From contig CACCCN010000001.1 of assembly GCA_902544525.1 (NCBI GenBank), positions 167,289-231,288 of the forward strand: a stretch of DNA of 64,000 bases, in the 5' to 3' direction. Under the pieces are notes generated by a model. The model did no database searches and was not told where the DNA came from. It worked only from the letters and a program-made list of their open reading frames with translations. Below, piece after piece: positions 47,310 through 57,296 of this stretch (position 1 is the first letter of the stretch; each line of letters opens with the position of its first letter). This DNA is from an uncultured Pelagibacteraceae bacterium. Lineage in GTDB: Bacteria > Pseudomonadota > Alphaproteobacteria > Pelagibacterales > AG-422-B15. The translations under genes and the position numbers were made by a program.

Positions 47310-48086
47310 ATGTATTTGAAAGGAAAAAAAGGAGTAATAATGGGCCTTGCAAATGATCATTCAATTGCCTGGGGGATAGCAAAAAAATTATCTGAAGAGG
47401 GTGCAGAGCTTAGCTTTATGTACGCTGGCGAGTCTTTGCTTCGCCGTGTTAAACCATTGGCTGAATCCGTAAACTCAAATTTCTTAATTGAATGTAATGT
47501 ATTAGATTCTGGATCGATTGAGACCGCGTTTGATCAAGTTAAAAGCAAATGGGATTCCATAGATTTTGTGCTTCACTCAATTGCTTTTTCAGATAAAAAT
47601 GAATTAAAAGGAAAATATTTAGACACATCCAGAGACAATTTTACAGATACAATGCTTATATCCTGCTTTTCTTTTACTGAAACTGCAAAAGCAGCAAGTA
47701 AATTAATGTCAAATGGTGGGGCAATTGTCACTTTAAGTTATGATGGCTCTCAAAGAGTTGTCCCAAACTATAATGTTATGGGAGTAGCTAAAGCCGCACT
47801 TGAATCCAGTGTTCGATATCTTGCGGCTGACCTTGGTGGACAAAATATAAGAGTAAATTCACTTTCAGCAGGACCAATGAAAACGTTAGCAATGGCCGGT
47901 ATTTCTGGTGGTAAAGGAATGTTAAAATGGTCTGATAAGAACTCTCTAATGCAAAGAAATATTAACTTAGAGGATGTAGGTAAATCTGGTCTATATCTTT
48001 TAAGCGATCTGTCATCTGGTGTTACTGGAGAAAATCACTATGTTGATTGTGGCTACAATAAAGTAGGAGTTCCAAGAGAAATTTAA
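47310..48086 (+). CDS. fabI: enoyl-ACP reductase (NADH) FabI
   Basis: The 258-residue short-chain-dehydrogenase-like enzyme has the N-terminal MGLANDHSIAWGIAKKL dinucleotide loop, VLHSIAFSDK, and the catalytic Y-x6-K in NYNVMGVAKAALE. It performs the last reduction in each elongation cycle. Its stop overlaps the convergent purF stop by 4 bp. Confidence 0.96.
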   Translation: MYLKGKKGVIMGLANDHSIAWGIAKKLSEEGAELSFMYAGESLLRRVKPLAESVNSNFLIECNVLDSGSIETAFDQVKSKWDSIDFVLHSIAFSDKNELKGKYLDTSRDNFTDTMLISCFSFTETAKAASKLMSNGGAIVTLSYDGSQRVVPNYNVMGVAKAALESSVRYLAADLGGQNIRVNSLSAGPMKTLAMAGISGGKGMLKWSDKNSLMQRNINLEDVGKSGLYLLSDLSSGVTGENHYVDCGYNKVGVPREI

Positions 48087-49534
48087 TTTTTTTCAGTAAG
48101 CAATGAATACTGTTTGCTCACTGTTCCCTGATCATGATCTAATAGTGGGGTTGGATAATCTCCTGTAAAACAATGATCTGTAAATTGAGGTTTGTTATTA
48201 TCTCTTTTATCATGTCCCATTGCTTTATAGGTTCCATCTAAGGATAGGAAAAATAACGAAGTTGCTCCAATTGACTCCTTCATCTCTTTGATAGTATTTT
48301 TTGATGCTATAAGTTCATCATAATCGGGAGTATCTATTCCATAAAAATCAGGATGAGTTATAGGTGGACATGAAATTCCAAAATGTACTTCGGCGGCGCC
48401 AGCATCATAAATCATCTTAACAATTTTTCTAGCAGTAGTTCCTCTTACGATAGAGTCATCTATTAAAACCACTTTTTTATTTTCAATATATGACCTATTA
48501 GCGCTGTGTTTTAACTTAACTCCAAACTGTCTAATGTTTTGAGTTGGCTCAATAAAGGTTCTCCCTACATAATGATTTCTGATTATACCTAACTCAAAAG
48601 GAATATTTGATTTTTGGGCAAATCCTAATGCCGCTGGCACTCCAGAATCAGGAACTGGTATCACAACATCAGCATGAACTTTATTTTCTATTGCGAGTTG
48701 TTCTCCCAAGTTTTTTCTGTAAACGTAAACTGTTTTTCCATCAATCATACTATCTGGTCTTGCAAAGTAGATTCTCTCAAAAATACATGGACGCTCTTCC
48801 ACGACAGGAAAAGGCTTAATGCTCTCGATTCCTGATTCAGATATCACAACAATTTCACCATTTTCAACATCACGTACATACTTAGCACCTATAATATCTA
48901 AAGCACAAGTTTCAGATGCTAAAACTGGTGCACCATTTAAATCTCCAAGCACTAGTGGACGAATACCATGAGGATCTCTTACTCCAATCAGTTTTTTATT
49001 AGTTAGTATTACTAATGAATATGCGCCCTGCACTTGAAACAAAGCGTCTATTACCTTGTCAACCATTGGGCCTCTTTTTGAACGCGCAACTAACTGTAAA
49101 ATAGTTTCTGTATCAGATGTCGTTTGAAATATAGAACCGTCAGCAACTAGTTTTTGTCTTAACATAGAGGCGTTAGTCAAATTACCATTATGAGCACATG
49201 CAAAACCGCCGACTGATAAATCTGCAAATAGTGGCTGTATATTTTTTAAAATAGAGTCACCAGTTGTGGAGTATCTTACATGTCCGATAGCATTTCTTCC
49301 TGGGAGTCGTGAGATTATTTCAGGCTTATTAAAGTTATCTCCTACTAAACCTGGTCTTCTAACTCCATTGAATTTATTGCCATCAAAGGTAACAATTCCT
49401 GCACCTTCCTGACCACGATGTTGTAGAGCATGTAAACCTAAGGTCGTCAAAGTAGAAGCATCAGGGCTTCCAAAAATTCCAAAGACACCACATTCTTCGT
49501 GCAGCTTGTCATCTTTAAAATTTTTATGATTCAT
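48083..49534 (-). CDS. purF: amidophosphoribosyltransferase
   Basis: The 483-residue enzyme has a short propeptide before the N-terminal nucleophile cysteine (HEECGVFGIF, C15), which must be exposed by processing. The glutaminase region (HALQHRGQEGAG, RYSTTGDS, HNGNLTN) follows, then the PRPP-binding loop VVLIDDSIVRGTT. It makes phosphoribosylamine in the first purine step. It is placed between fabI and pnp. Confidence 0.97.
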   Translation of the reverse strand: MNHKNFKDDKLHEECGVFGIFGSPDASTLTTLGLHALQHRGQEGAGIVTFDGNKFNGVRRPGLVGDNFNKPEIISRLPGRNAIGHVRYSTTGDSILKNIQPLFADLSVGGFACAHNGNLTNASMLRQKLVADGSIFQTTSDTETILQLVARSKRGPMVDKVIDALFQVQGAYSLVILTNKKLIGVRDPHGIRPLVLGDLNGAPVLASETCALDIIGAKYVRDVENGEIVVISESGIESIKPFPVVEERPCIFERIYFARPDSMIDGKTVYVYRKNLGEQLAIENKVHADVVIPVPDSGVPAALGFAQKSNIPFELGIIRNHYVGRTFIEPTQNIRQFGVKLKHSANRSYIENKKVVLIDDSIVRGTTARKIVKMIYDAGAAEVHFGISCPPITHPDFYGIDTPDYDELIASKNTIKEMKESIGATSLFFLSLDGTYKAMGHDKRDNNKPQFTDHCFTGDYPTPLLDHDQGTVSKQYSLLTEKN

Positions 49535-49548
49535 GTCTAATAAATTTT

Positions 49549-51618
49549 TTAAGCGTCAATATCCTTCATTGATAATTTAACTTTACCTTTATCAAATCCT
49601 ATAACCTTAACTTTGACTGTATCACCTTCATTAACTACGTCAGTAACTTTTTCAACTCTTTCTTCAGCTAATTGAGATATATGCACCAAACCATCTTTTT
49701 TACCCATAAAGTTAACAAAAGCACCGAATTCCATAATCTTCACAACCTTACCTTCAAATATATCTCCAACTTCTGGCTCCTGAATAATGCCATTAATCAT
49801 ATCGATTGCCGATTGGATCATTTCCTTGTTGGTTCCAGAGATTTTAACAGTACCGTTGTCACTTATATCAACTTTAGCTCCAGACTCGGCAATTATGTCC
49901 TTAATTACCGCTCCTCCTTTACCAATTACAGCACCAATATTATCTCTTTGAATCTTAATCATTTCGCTTCTAGGAGTATAAGGTCCTAGCTCGGTTCTAG
50001 GAGCATCAATGGTCTTATTCATTTCAGACAATATATGCATTCTACCAGCGTGTGCTTGGTTTAAAGCTTTTTCCATAATTTCAGTTGTTATTCCTGTAAT
50101 TTTTATATCCATCTGTAATGAGGTAATGCCGTCTTTTGTGCCAGCTACTTTAAAATCCATGTCTCCTAAATGATCTTCATCACCCAATATATCTGAAAGT
50201 ACTGCAAAATCATCACCCTCTTTTATAAGCCCCATAGCAATTCCAGATACAGCATTCTTAATTGGAACACCTGCATCCATTAATGCTAAAGAAGATCCGC
50301 AGACGGTTGCCATAGAGGACGATCCATTAGATTCGGTGATTTCAGAGACTAATCTGATAGTGTAATCGAATTCCTCAGAGTCAGGAAGTACTGCTTTAAT
50401 TGCACGCCATGCAAGTTTACCATGACCCACTTCCCTTCTGCTGGTAAATCCTGTTCTACCAACCTCTCCAACCGAATAAGGTGGAAAATTATAATGTAAC
50501 ATAAACTTCTCTTTGTAAGATCCTTGCAAAGCTTCTATTCGCTGCTCGTCATCTCCAAAACCAAGTGTTGCGACTACTATTGCTTGTGTCTCACCTCTTG
50601 TAAATAGCGCTGAACCATGAGTCCTTGGAAGCCAAGATACTTCGTTGTTGATATTTCTTATTTCATCAAGTTTTCTTCCATCAATTCTAGATTTATTATT
50701 GATGATTTGACCTCTAACAATATCTTTCTCAATTTTCTTAAAGTATGACATTAGTTCGTTTGAATTAATATCTTCATTACTTTCATGTGCTGCTAAAAGT
50801 TTATCTTTAGACTCAGTCAGAGCAGCGTGTCTTTCCATTTTATCAGTTAAAACATAAGCTTTTGCTATATCTTCTGAACACTCTGATTTAACAATTTCCT
50901 TTAATTCGTTATTTTCTATATATTCAAATTCCCAAGGTTCTTTTGCACACTCTTCTGCAAGATCGATAATCATTTCAATTACTGGCTTCATTGCTTCATG
51001 ACCAAAGGTCACAGCACCAAGCATAACTTCTTCTGAAAGTTGATTGGCTTCAGATTCAACCATAAGAACAGCTGAATTGGTTCCTGCAACTACTAGATCT
51101 AAATCTGATTCCTCATTCATTTTTGGATTAAGCAAATATTCACCATCTTTATAGCCAACTCTACATCCTGAGATTGGACCCATAAAAGGTATACCTGATA
51201 TAGTTAATGCACTAGAAGCTGCTACCATTGCAACTATGTCTGCATTAGTTTCAGTATCATGTGAAAGTACAGTTAATATAACTTGTGTTTCATTTTTAAA
51301 ACCTTCAGGGAATAATGGTCGAATTGGTCTATCAATTAACCTTGATACCAATGTTTCAGCTTCTGTTGGCCTTGCTTCTCTTTTAAAAAACCCTCCTGGT
51401 ATTTTTCCTGCTGCATAATATTTTTCTTGATAATTTACAGTAAGTGGGAAAAAATCAATATCTGGCTTTGCCTGCTTAGCCGCTGTAACATTACACATAA
51501 CGACTGTGTCTCCACATCTTACAATTGTTGAAGCAGTTGCTTGTTTAGCAACTTTGCCTGTTTCAATTACTAATTTATCTTTTCCCCACTGGATTTCTCT
51601 TGAGATTAACTCACTCAT
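49549..51618 (-). CDS. pnp: polyribonucleotide nucleotidyltransferase (PNPase)
   Basis: The 689-residue exoribonuclease has two RNase PH cores. The second is catalytic, with [18 protein letters not shown] and [18 protein letters not shown]. It ends in KH ([15 protein letters not shown]) and S1 ([19 protein letters not shown]) RNA-binding domains. It degrades RNA phosphorolytically from the 3' end. It follows rpsO, the usual rpsO-pnp order. Confidence 0.97.
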   Translation of the reverse strand: MSELISREIQWGKDKLVIETGKVAKQATASTIVRCGDTVVMCNVTAAKQAKPDIDFFPLTVNYQEKYYAAGKIPGGFFKREARPTEAETLVSRLIDRPIRPLFPEGFKNETQVILTVLSHDTETNADIVAMVAASSALTISGIPFMGPISGCRVGYKDGEYLLNPKMNEESDLDLVVAGTNSAVLMVESEANQLSEEVMLGAVTFGHEAMKPVIEMIIDLAEECAKEPWEFEYIENNELKEIVKSECSEDIAKAYVLTDKMERHAALTESKDKLLAAHESNEDINSNELMSYFKKIEKDIVRGQIINNKSRIDGRKLDEIRNINNEVSWLPRTHGSALFTRGETQAIVVATLGFGDDEQRIEALQGSYKEKFMLHYNFPPYSVGEVGRTGFTSRREVGHGKLAWRAIKAVLPDSEEFDYTIRLVSEITESNGSSSMATVCGSSLALMDAGVPIKNAVSGIAMGLIKEGDDFAVLSDILGDEDHLGDMDFKVAGTKDGITSLQMDIKITGITTEIMEKALNQAHAGRMHILSEMNKTIDAPRTELGPYTPRSEMIKIQRDNIGAVIGKGGAVIKDIIAESGAKVDISDNGTVKISGTNKEMIQSAIDMINGIIQEPEVGDIFEGKVVKIMEFGAFVNFMGKKDGLVHISQLAEERVEKVTDVVNEGDTVKVKVIGFDKGKVKLSMKDIDA

Positions 51619-51648
51619 TTTTTATTCCTCTATCAATTAAATTTATTA

Positions 51649-51918
51649 TTATTTTCTTAAACCAAGCTTATCAATCAAAGCATCATACGAAGATGTATTG
51701 GTTTTTTTAAGATAAGTAAGAAGGGTTTTTCTTTGATTAATTAATCTCATTAAACCTGTTCTTGAATGATTATCTTTTTTGTGTGTTTGAAAATGACCAG
51801 TCAAATTGGAAATTCTCTCTGTTAATATAGCTATTTGCACCTCTGGTGATCCTGTATCTGATGCACCTCTCGAGAAATTATTTATAATCTCTGATTTCTT
51901 TTCTTTATTAATCGACAT
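51649..51918 (-). CDS. rpsO: 30S ribosomal protein S15
   Basis: The 89-residue protein has the family pattern [44 protein letters not shown]. It binds the central domain of 16S rRNA. It sits between truB and pnp. Confidence 0.98.
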   Translation of the reverse strand: MSINKEKKSEIINNFSRGASDTGSPEVQIAILTERISNLTGHFQTHKKDNHSRTGLMRLINQRKTLLTYLKKTNTSSYDALIDKLGLRK

Positions 51919-51936
51919 CTCAATTCCTTTTTTTTA

Positions 51937-52821
51937 TTATATATTAAACATCCTAATTGGTACCAATGTACCTTCTTCAACTTTACCAATACCAACCGCT
52001 TCTTTGTCTAACACTAGCAATTTATTTATTTTACTAGATGACTCAAAAATATTTAGCATCTGACCATTTCTAAATTTTTTAGTATCTTCCTTATTGAGAT
52101 ATACTGCCGGGATGTCGTCCAGTACACTTTCAATAGGTTGTACCATTTCAAAATGATTGCCAATATGTACTAATTCGATCAAATTATCTAGAGAAATAAT
52201 ATTTTTCTCACTTATTTTTGATATTCTAGTTCTCCTCAAAAATGAGATATAGCCTAAAGAATTTAATTTAATTGCGATATCTCTTCCCATGGACCTTATA
52301 TAGGTACCAGATGAACATATAGTTTTAAATTTATGAGTATGTTCGTTAAGTTGCTTTATGTGAACTAAATCATGAATGACAACCTTTCTTTTTTTGATCT
52401 CAAAATTGAAACCCTTTCTCGCCAAGTTATATGAGCGAATACCATTCATTTTTATCGCAGAGTGTTTTGGAGGATCCTGCTCAATAACACCCAAAAAGTT
52501 TTTAAGGGTCGCAATTATCTCTTTTTTATTAGGTATTGATCTAGTTGAGTCTAGTGTTTCTCCTTCAAGATCTTCTGTCGTTTTAGACTCTCCAAAAGTA
52601 ATATTAAACTCATACTCTTTTTTATTATTTAAATAGTCAATAGATTTTGTTGCTTCCCCAATTGCTATTCCTAATACACCACTTGCTAGAGGGTCTAAAG
52701 TACCTGAGTGACCAATTTTTTTAATATCTAAAAAATTTCTTATTTTTTTTATAATATAGAAAGATGATACACCTATTGGTTTATCAATGAATAACCAACC
52801 ATTGATATTGTTTTTTTTCAT
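51937..52821 (-). CDS. truB: tRNA pseudouridine-55 synthase
   Basis: The 294-residue enzyme has the catalytic aspartate D43 in GHSGTLDPLASGVL, plus GESKTTEDLEG, PPKHSAIKMNG and SSGTYIRSMGRD. It makes pseudouridine 55 in the T-loop of tRNAs. It follows rbfA by 9 bp. Confidence 0.97.
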   Translation of the reverse strand: MKKNNINGWLFIDKPIGVSSFYIIKKIRNFLDIKKIGHSGTLDPLASGVLGIAIGEATKSIDYLNNKKEYEFNITFGESKTTEDLEGETLDSTRSIPNKKEIIATLKNFLGVIEQDPPKHSAIKMNGIRSYNLARKGFNFEIKKRKVVIHDLVHIKQLNEHTHKFKTICSSGTYIRSMGRDIAIKLNSLGYISFLRRTRISKISEKNIISLDNLIELVHIGNHFEMVQPIESVLDDIPAVYLNKEDTKKFRNGQMLNIFESSSKINKLLVLDKEAVGIGKVEEGTLVPIRMFNI

Positions 52822-52830
52822 TTATCTGTT

Positions 52831-53211
52831 TTATAAATCTTGCTGAACTTTTGCACTATTTAAAATTTGAGAAATTTTCTCGTAATTTTCAGAAGTTGCG
52901 TCGATTCTAAAAATCAATTTAGGTAAAAACTTCATACTTATAATTTTACTCATTTCTTTAGTGATATAATAAGTAGATTCCTTTAGTCTGTTGAGAACGA
53001 CCTGGTCATCCAACTCATCATGACTACTTACATAAACATAAGCAGTTCTTATATCTTCGCTCATTTTTACTTCAATTACAGTAAGTGGAAAATTAAAGCT
53101 TGGATCTACAGGTAACTGATTCTTAAGAAGTATTTCACTTATAGATTTTTTTATGTTCTCAGTAACTTTAAAATGGCGATTTGACTGATTAAATTTCTTT
53201 TTTAAAATCAC
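52831..53211 (-). CDS. rbfA: ribosome-binding factor A
   Basis: The 126-residue KH-like protein shows RHFKVTENIKKSISEIL, LTVIEVKMSEDIRTAYVYVS and MKFLPKLIFRID. It assists 30S maturation. It overlaps infB by 4 bp (ATGA), so it is translationally coupled. Confidence 0.95.
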   Translation of the reverse strand: MILKKKFNQSNRHFKVTENIKKSISEILLKNQLPVDPSFNFPLTVIEVKMSEDIRTAYVYVSSHDELDDQVVLNRLKESTYYITKEMSKIISMKFLPKLIFRIDATSENYEKISQILNSAKVQQDL

Positions 53212-55607
53212 AAACTTTGCGATATTTCTTCAACATTGAATACTTCTATTATATCGCCCTCTTTATATTCATTAAATTCTTTTAGTCCTATGCCACATTC
53301 AGTTCCTGCATTTACCTCTTTTGCCTCATTTTTTTCACGCATTAATGTAATTATTGAGCCTTCGTAAATGGAGCTACCGTCTCTTTTAATTCTTGCATTA
53401 GCACCTTTTTCTACTACCCCATCAGAGACAGTGCAGCCAGCAACAGCACCGATTTTTGATACTTTGAATACTTTTAGTATCTCTGCCTTGCCTAAATAGT
53501 TTTCTTTAATTTCAGGTTTAAGTTGTCCAGTAGCATAATCAGTTACGTAAGTAATGAGTTCGTATATAATTGAAAAGTTTTCAATTTTTGTTTTACTTGT
53601 CTTTGCTTTAATTTTTGCTTCCTTGGTAGCAGATGTATTAAATGATACTAATAATGCATTCGAAGCTGCTGCAAGCGCTACATCACTTTCATTTATAAGC
53701 CCAACACCAGAGTGGATAATGCTTATATTAACTTTTTCTGATACTATCTTATTTATCTGACCAATTATTGCTTCTGTTGATCCACGGGTATCAGACTTAA
53801 GAACAATCTCGACAAGTTCTTTATTTTGATTTTCAAAATTGAAAGCCATTTCATTGTCAAACGACTTTATACTTTTTGGTTGCGATTTTGTCTTAAATCT
53901 TTGTTTTCTAATTTCTATTAGTTCTATAGCTTTCTTTTCACTATCAACAATAACAAAACTATCACCCGCAAGTGGTGCACTTCCAAGCCCTAGCATCTGT
54001 ATTGGTGTTGAGGGCAAAGCCTCTTTTAAATTTTTTCCTTGATCATCAATTATTGCTCTCACACGCCCATACTCTGATCCTGCAACAGCAATATCACCAA
54101 CTTTTAGACAGCCATTTGTTATTATTACATTAGAAATTACTCCTCTACCTTTATCAATATTAGCCTCAATAACACTACCTTCGGCATAAGTCTTATTATT
54201 TGCTTTCAAGTCAGCAAGTTCGCTTTGCAAATTAATTGACTCAAGTAGTTTATCAAAATTCATCCCAGTTTCAGCTGAGATTTCAACACATTGAACGTCT
54301 CCAGAAAATTCTTCAATAATAATTTCCTCAGAAAGTAATTGTTCTTTAATTTTTTTTGGATCTGCCTCTGGTTTATCACACTTATTAATTGCAACAATTA
54401 TAGGAACATTAGCTGATTTAGCATGTGATATAGCTTCTTGTGTTTGCGGCATTACGCCATCATCAGCTGCGACTATTAATATTATTATATCAGTAACATT
54501 TGCACCTCTTGCACGCATTTCAGTGAATGCGGCATGTCCTGGAGTATCAATGAATGTAATTTTTTTACCTTCATGATTAATTTGATAGGCGCCAATATGC
54601 TGAGTGATGCCACCGCTTTCACCTGAAACAATATTTGAGTTTCTTAATTTATCTAATAATGATGTTTTGCCATGATCAACATGTCCCATTATTGTGACAA
54701 TTGGAGGTCTTTCAGAATCTTTTATCGCTTCATCATTATGTGAAATTAAATCTTTTTCTAATTCTTCTACATTTTCTCGTTTGAACTTATGTCCAAACTC
54801 TGTAACGATTAGTTCGGCGGTATCAGCATCAAGAGTTTCATTTATTGTTGCCATCATTCCCATCTTCATAAGAGATTTGATTACATCACCAGATTTTTCA
54901 GCCATTTTAATAGCCAGCTCTTTCACGGTAACGTGCTCAGGAATATTTACCTCCCTAATAATTTTTTGCTGTGGCTCGGTATTGAGATTATTTTTTTTTG
55001 TTTTCTGCTTTGATCTTTTATAGGCTGCTAGGCTTCTTGTCCGTTCATCCATGCCTGATAAGGCCGTGACAATAGTGACTTTTCTCTCTCTAAGATTTTT
55101 TCTACCAAAATTTCCTGCAGGTTTTTTCTTTTCTACAATGTCTTCATTAGTTTCTTTTTCAGGAGTGAATGACTTTGGTCTAGCCTTGGATTTTTCTTCC
55201 AACGATTCTTCACCTGTATCAGTAATTTTAACTTCTTCAGCTTTGATTTCTTCTATTTGGGAGTTTACTACACCACCTATTTCTTTAAGTAAATCTTCTT
55301 TGTCTGCAGCATTTTTTGCTTCTTTTAATTTTTTTTGCTCTTCTTTTGAAAGTCTCTTTAGAATTTTTCCAGACTTTTTAACTTCTTTTATATTTTCTTC
55401 TTTTTTTACTTCTTTGACTGTCTGGTTTAGTTTTATTTCAGGCTTATTTTTTTCGATAGGTAGGGTAATATTTTTTCTAGCGCGCTTACGCTCAACTATG
55501 ACTGTAGACCCTCCATCTAAGCTTTTGGCTGGACTAGATTTTATTGAAGAACCAAGTTTTAGGCTTAGTGTTTTTTTCTTGGTGGTTTTTTTGTTATCTT
55601 CTACCAT
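53208..55607 (-). CDS. infB: translation initiation factor IF-2
   Basis: The 799-residue factor has a long charged lysine- and glutamate-rich N-terminal region (about 1-215) and the IF2-N helical domain. The G domain follows with GHVDHGKTSLLD (G1), DTPGHAAF (G3) and AINKCDKPEAD (G4), then the C-terminal fMet-tRNA-binding domains. It follows nusA by 18 bp, leaving no room for the ylxR gene found there in many alphaproteobacteria. Confidence 0.97.
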   Translation of the reverse strand: MVEDNKKTTKKKTLSLKLGSSIKSSPAKSLDGGSTVIVERKRARKNITLPIEKNKPEIKLNQTVKEVKKEENIKEVKKSGKILKRLSKEEQKKLKEAKNAADKEDLLKEIGGVVNSQIEEIKAEEVKITDTGEESLEEKSKARPKSFTPEKETNEDIVEKKKPAGNFGRKNLRERKVTIVTALSGMDERTRSLAAYKRSKQKTKKNNLNTEPQQKIIREVNIPEHVTVKELAIKMAEKSGDVIKSLMKMGMMATINETLDADTAELIVTEFGHKFKRENVEELEKDLISHNDEAIKDSERPPIVTIMGHVDHGKTSLLDKLRNSNIVSGESGGITQHIGAYQINHEGKKITFIDTPGHAAFTEMRARGANVTDIIILIVAADDGVMPQTQEAISHAKSANVPIIVAINKCDKPEADPKKIKEQLLSEEIIIEEFSGDVQCVEISAETGMNFDKLLESINLQSELADLKANNKTYAEGSVIEANIDKGRGVISNVIITNGCLKVGDIAVAGSEYGRVRAIIDDQGKNLKEALPSTPIQMLGLGSAPLAGDSFVIVDSEKKAIELIEIRKQRFKTKSQPKSIKSFDNEMAFNFENQNKELVEIVLKSDTRGSTEAIIGQINKIVSEKVNISIIHSGVGLINESDVALAAASNALLVSFNTSATKEAKIKAKTSKTKIENFSIIYELITYVTDYATGQLKPEIKENYLGKAEILKVFKVSKIGAVAGCTVSDGVVEKGANARIKRDGSSIYEGSIITLMREKNEAKEVNAGTECGIGLKEFNEYKEGDIIEVFNVEEISQSL

Positions 55608-55625
55608 TTTAATTTTTTATAGCTT

Positions 55626-57161
55626 TTAATTAAGCCATATTTTCCTTGCTTCTAATATTAATTCGTCGACCTCGTCTCTTGTTAAGTTATAACCATCTAA
55701 AATTCCACTTACTCTGGAATTTTTATCATGTTTATCTTCATAATAACCTAGCAAGTCATCAGTGGTTAATCCTGCAAAATCATCGAGTGTAATGACCTTA
55801 TTTTTAGCAAGGGTTACTAGCATAGATGAACTTAGTTGCCAAAATTCAATCAGTTGATCTTCAACTTTTAGTTCACTTAAAATCTTTTGATTTTCTTGTT
55901 CGGTTTTTTCTAAGTATGAGTTTGATCTATTGATAAGTTCATCAGTAATTTCTTCATCAAAACCCTCAATGCTCAAGAATTCTGATTTATCCGTACCTAC
56001 AATTTCTTCAATGGATGTGAACCCTTCACTCACTAATAATTGAGCTAATGTTTCGTCAACATCGATAGCTTCAACAATCATGTTGGTTTTTTCTACAAAA
56101 TCTGCTTGTCGTTTTGAAGACTCCTCAGCTTCTGTAAGAATATCAATTTCAAAACCAGTTAACTCAGATGCCAGTTTAACATTTTGCCCTCTTCTCCCAA
56201 TTGCTAAGCTTAGATGGGACTCATCGACTACAACCTCTATTTTGTTTTGCTCTTCATCTAATACGACTTTTAATACTTCAGCTGGAGCTAGAGAAGCAAT
56301 TGCTAAATTAGGTAAATTTTCTGACCAATTAATTATATCTATTTTCTCTCCTTGCAGCTCGTTAACAACTGCTTGTACTCTACTTCCCCTCATTCCTACA
56401 CAGGCTCCTACTGGATCAATTGATCCATCACTAGTTGATACAGCAATTTTCGCTCTGCTCCCTGGGTCTCTAGCAACTTTTTTAATTTCTATTATTCCAT
56501 CATAAATTTCTGGAACCTCTTGAGTAAATAGCATTGCCATAAATTGAGGATGTGCACGAGATAAAAATATTTGAGGGCCTTTAGTTTCTGATTTTACTTC
56601 ATAAATGTAAGCTTTGACTCTATCTCCATTTCTTAAACTTTCTCTAGGGATACCCTGGTCTCTTTTAATAATACCTTCAGCTTTTCCAAGATCTAAAATA
56701 ATATTTCCAAACTCTGTTCTTTTAACGATACCATTAACTATTTGACCAATTCTATCCTTGAATTCCTCATACTGTCTTGCTCGCTCAGCATCTCTCACTT
56801 TTGAGGTGATTACTTGCTTTGCTGCTTGAGCGGCAACTCTTCCAAAATCCAAAGGAGGCAATGGGTCTAAAAGTTCATCACCTGTTTCAGCTGCTGAGTT
56901 TATTGCTTTAGCATCTTTTAGTGAAATTTCAGAAAATTTATTTTGTACATTGTCTACTACTAACATTTTTCTTGATAATGAAATTTGACCCGTTTCAGTA
57001 TCAATTTCTGCAAAAACGTCGTTTTCTTCTCCATAATTATTTTTGGCTGCTTTAACCATTGCTTCTTCTAATGCTGAAATTACGATTTCTTTATCAATCA
57101 TTTTTTCTTGAGCGACTGCTTCAGCAATTCTTAAAATTTCAATTTTATTTGCACTTACCAT
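55626..57161 (-). CDS. nusA: transcription termination/antitermination factor NusA
   Basis: The 511-residue protein has the N-terminal RNA polymerase-binding domain, the S1 domain (IGQIVNGIVKRTEFGNIILDLG), two KH domains (GACVGMRGSRVQAVVNELQGEK, LAIGRRGQNVKLASEL) and C-terminal acidic helix-hairpin-helix repeats. rimP, normally just upstream, is missing. An intrinsic terminator and a promoter lie in the 135 bp before its start, suggesting leader control. Confidence 0.97.
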   Translation of the reverse strand: MVSANKIEILRIAEAVAQEKMIDKEIVISALEEAMVKAAKNNYGEENDVFAEIDTETGQISLSRKMLVVDNVQNKFSEISLKDAKAINSAAETGDELLDPLPPLDFGRVAAQAAKQVITSKVRDAERARQYEEFKDRIGQIVNGIVKRTEFGNIILDLGKAEGIIKRDQGIPRESLRNGDRVKAYIYEVKSETKGPQIFLSRAHPQFMAMLFTQEVPEIYDGIIEIKKVARDPGSRAKIAVSTSDGSIDPVGACVGMRGSRVQAVVNELQGEKIDIINWSENLPNLAIASLAPAEVLKVVLDEEQNKIEVVVDESHLSLAIGRRGQNVKLASELTGFEIDILTEAEESSKRQADFVEKTNMIVEAIDVDETLAQLLVSEGFTSIEEIVGTDKSEFLSIEGFDEEITDELINRSNSYLEKTEQENQKILSELKVEDQLIEFWQLSSSMLVTLAKNKVITLDDFAGLTTDDLLGYYEDKHDKNSRVSGILDGYNLTRDEVDELILEARKIWLN

Positions 57162-57185
57162 TATTAATTTGCCTTGCTTTAATCT

Positions 57186-57214
57186 AAAAAAAAAGTGGGC
57201 TTAACCCACTTTTG
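57186..57214 (-). terminator. intrinsic terminator in the nusA leader / after trmB
   Basis: On the minus strand AAGTGGG (57211-57205 read leftward) pairs with CCCACTT (57199-57193) across a five-base loop, followed by an uninterrupted T tract (57194-57186). This is a textbook Rho-independent terminator. It lies 25 bp before the nusA ATG and downstream of a good promoter at 57255-57283. It could end trmB transcripts, attenuate nusA-infB transcription, or both. Confidence 0.8.
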
Positions 57215-57254
57215 TAGTTTTCTAAAATGTTTAATGACTTATACACAGTCATAT

Positions 57255-57283
57255 TTTATAAATCAAGAATATAAAAAATTCAA
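57255..57283 (-). promoter_or_regulatory. candidate promoter of the nusA-infB operon
   Basis: On the minus strand TTGAAT (57283-57278) and TATAAA (57260-57255) are 17 bp apart, the optimal spacing, directly after the trmB stop. Transcription would start near 57248, giving a leader of about 85 nt that contains the terminator at 57186-57214. A six-base-pair dyad, ATGACT/AGTCAT (57234-57252), sits at the predicted start site. Confidence 0.5.
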
Positions 57284-57296
57284 TTATTACAATAAC

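Noticed and set aside
55051-55629. 192-codon open frame opposite the infB N-terminal region
   Set aside because: It mirrors the lysine- and glutamate-rich infB coding sequence and gives a low-complexity Ser/Phe-rich translation with no family features.
57239-57247. TTATACACA, a perfect DnaA-box 9-mer, in the nusA leader
   Set aside because: Several such 9-mers are expected by chance in 64 kb of AT-rich DNA, and no second box lies near it.
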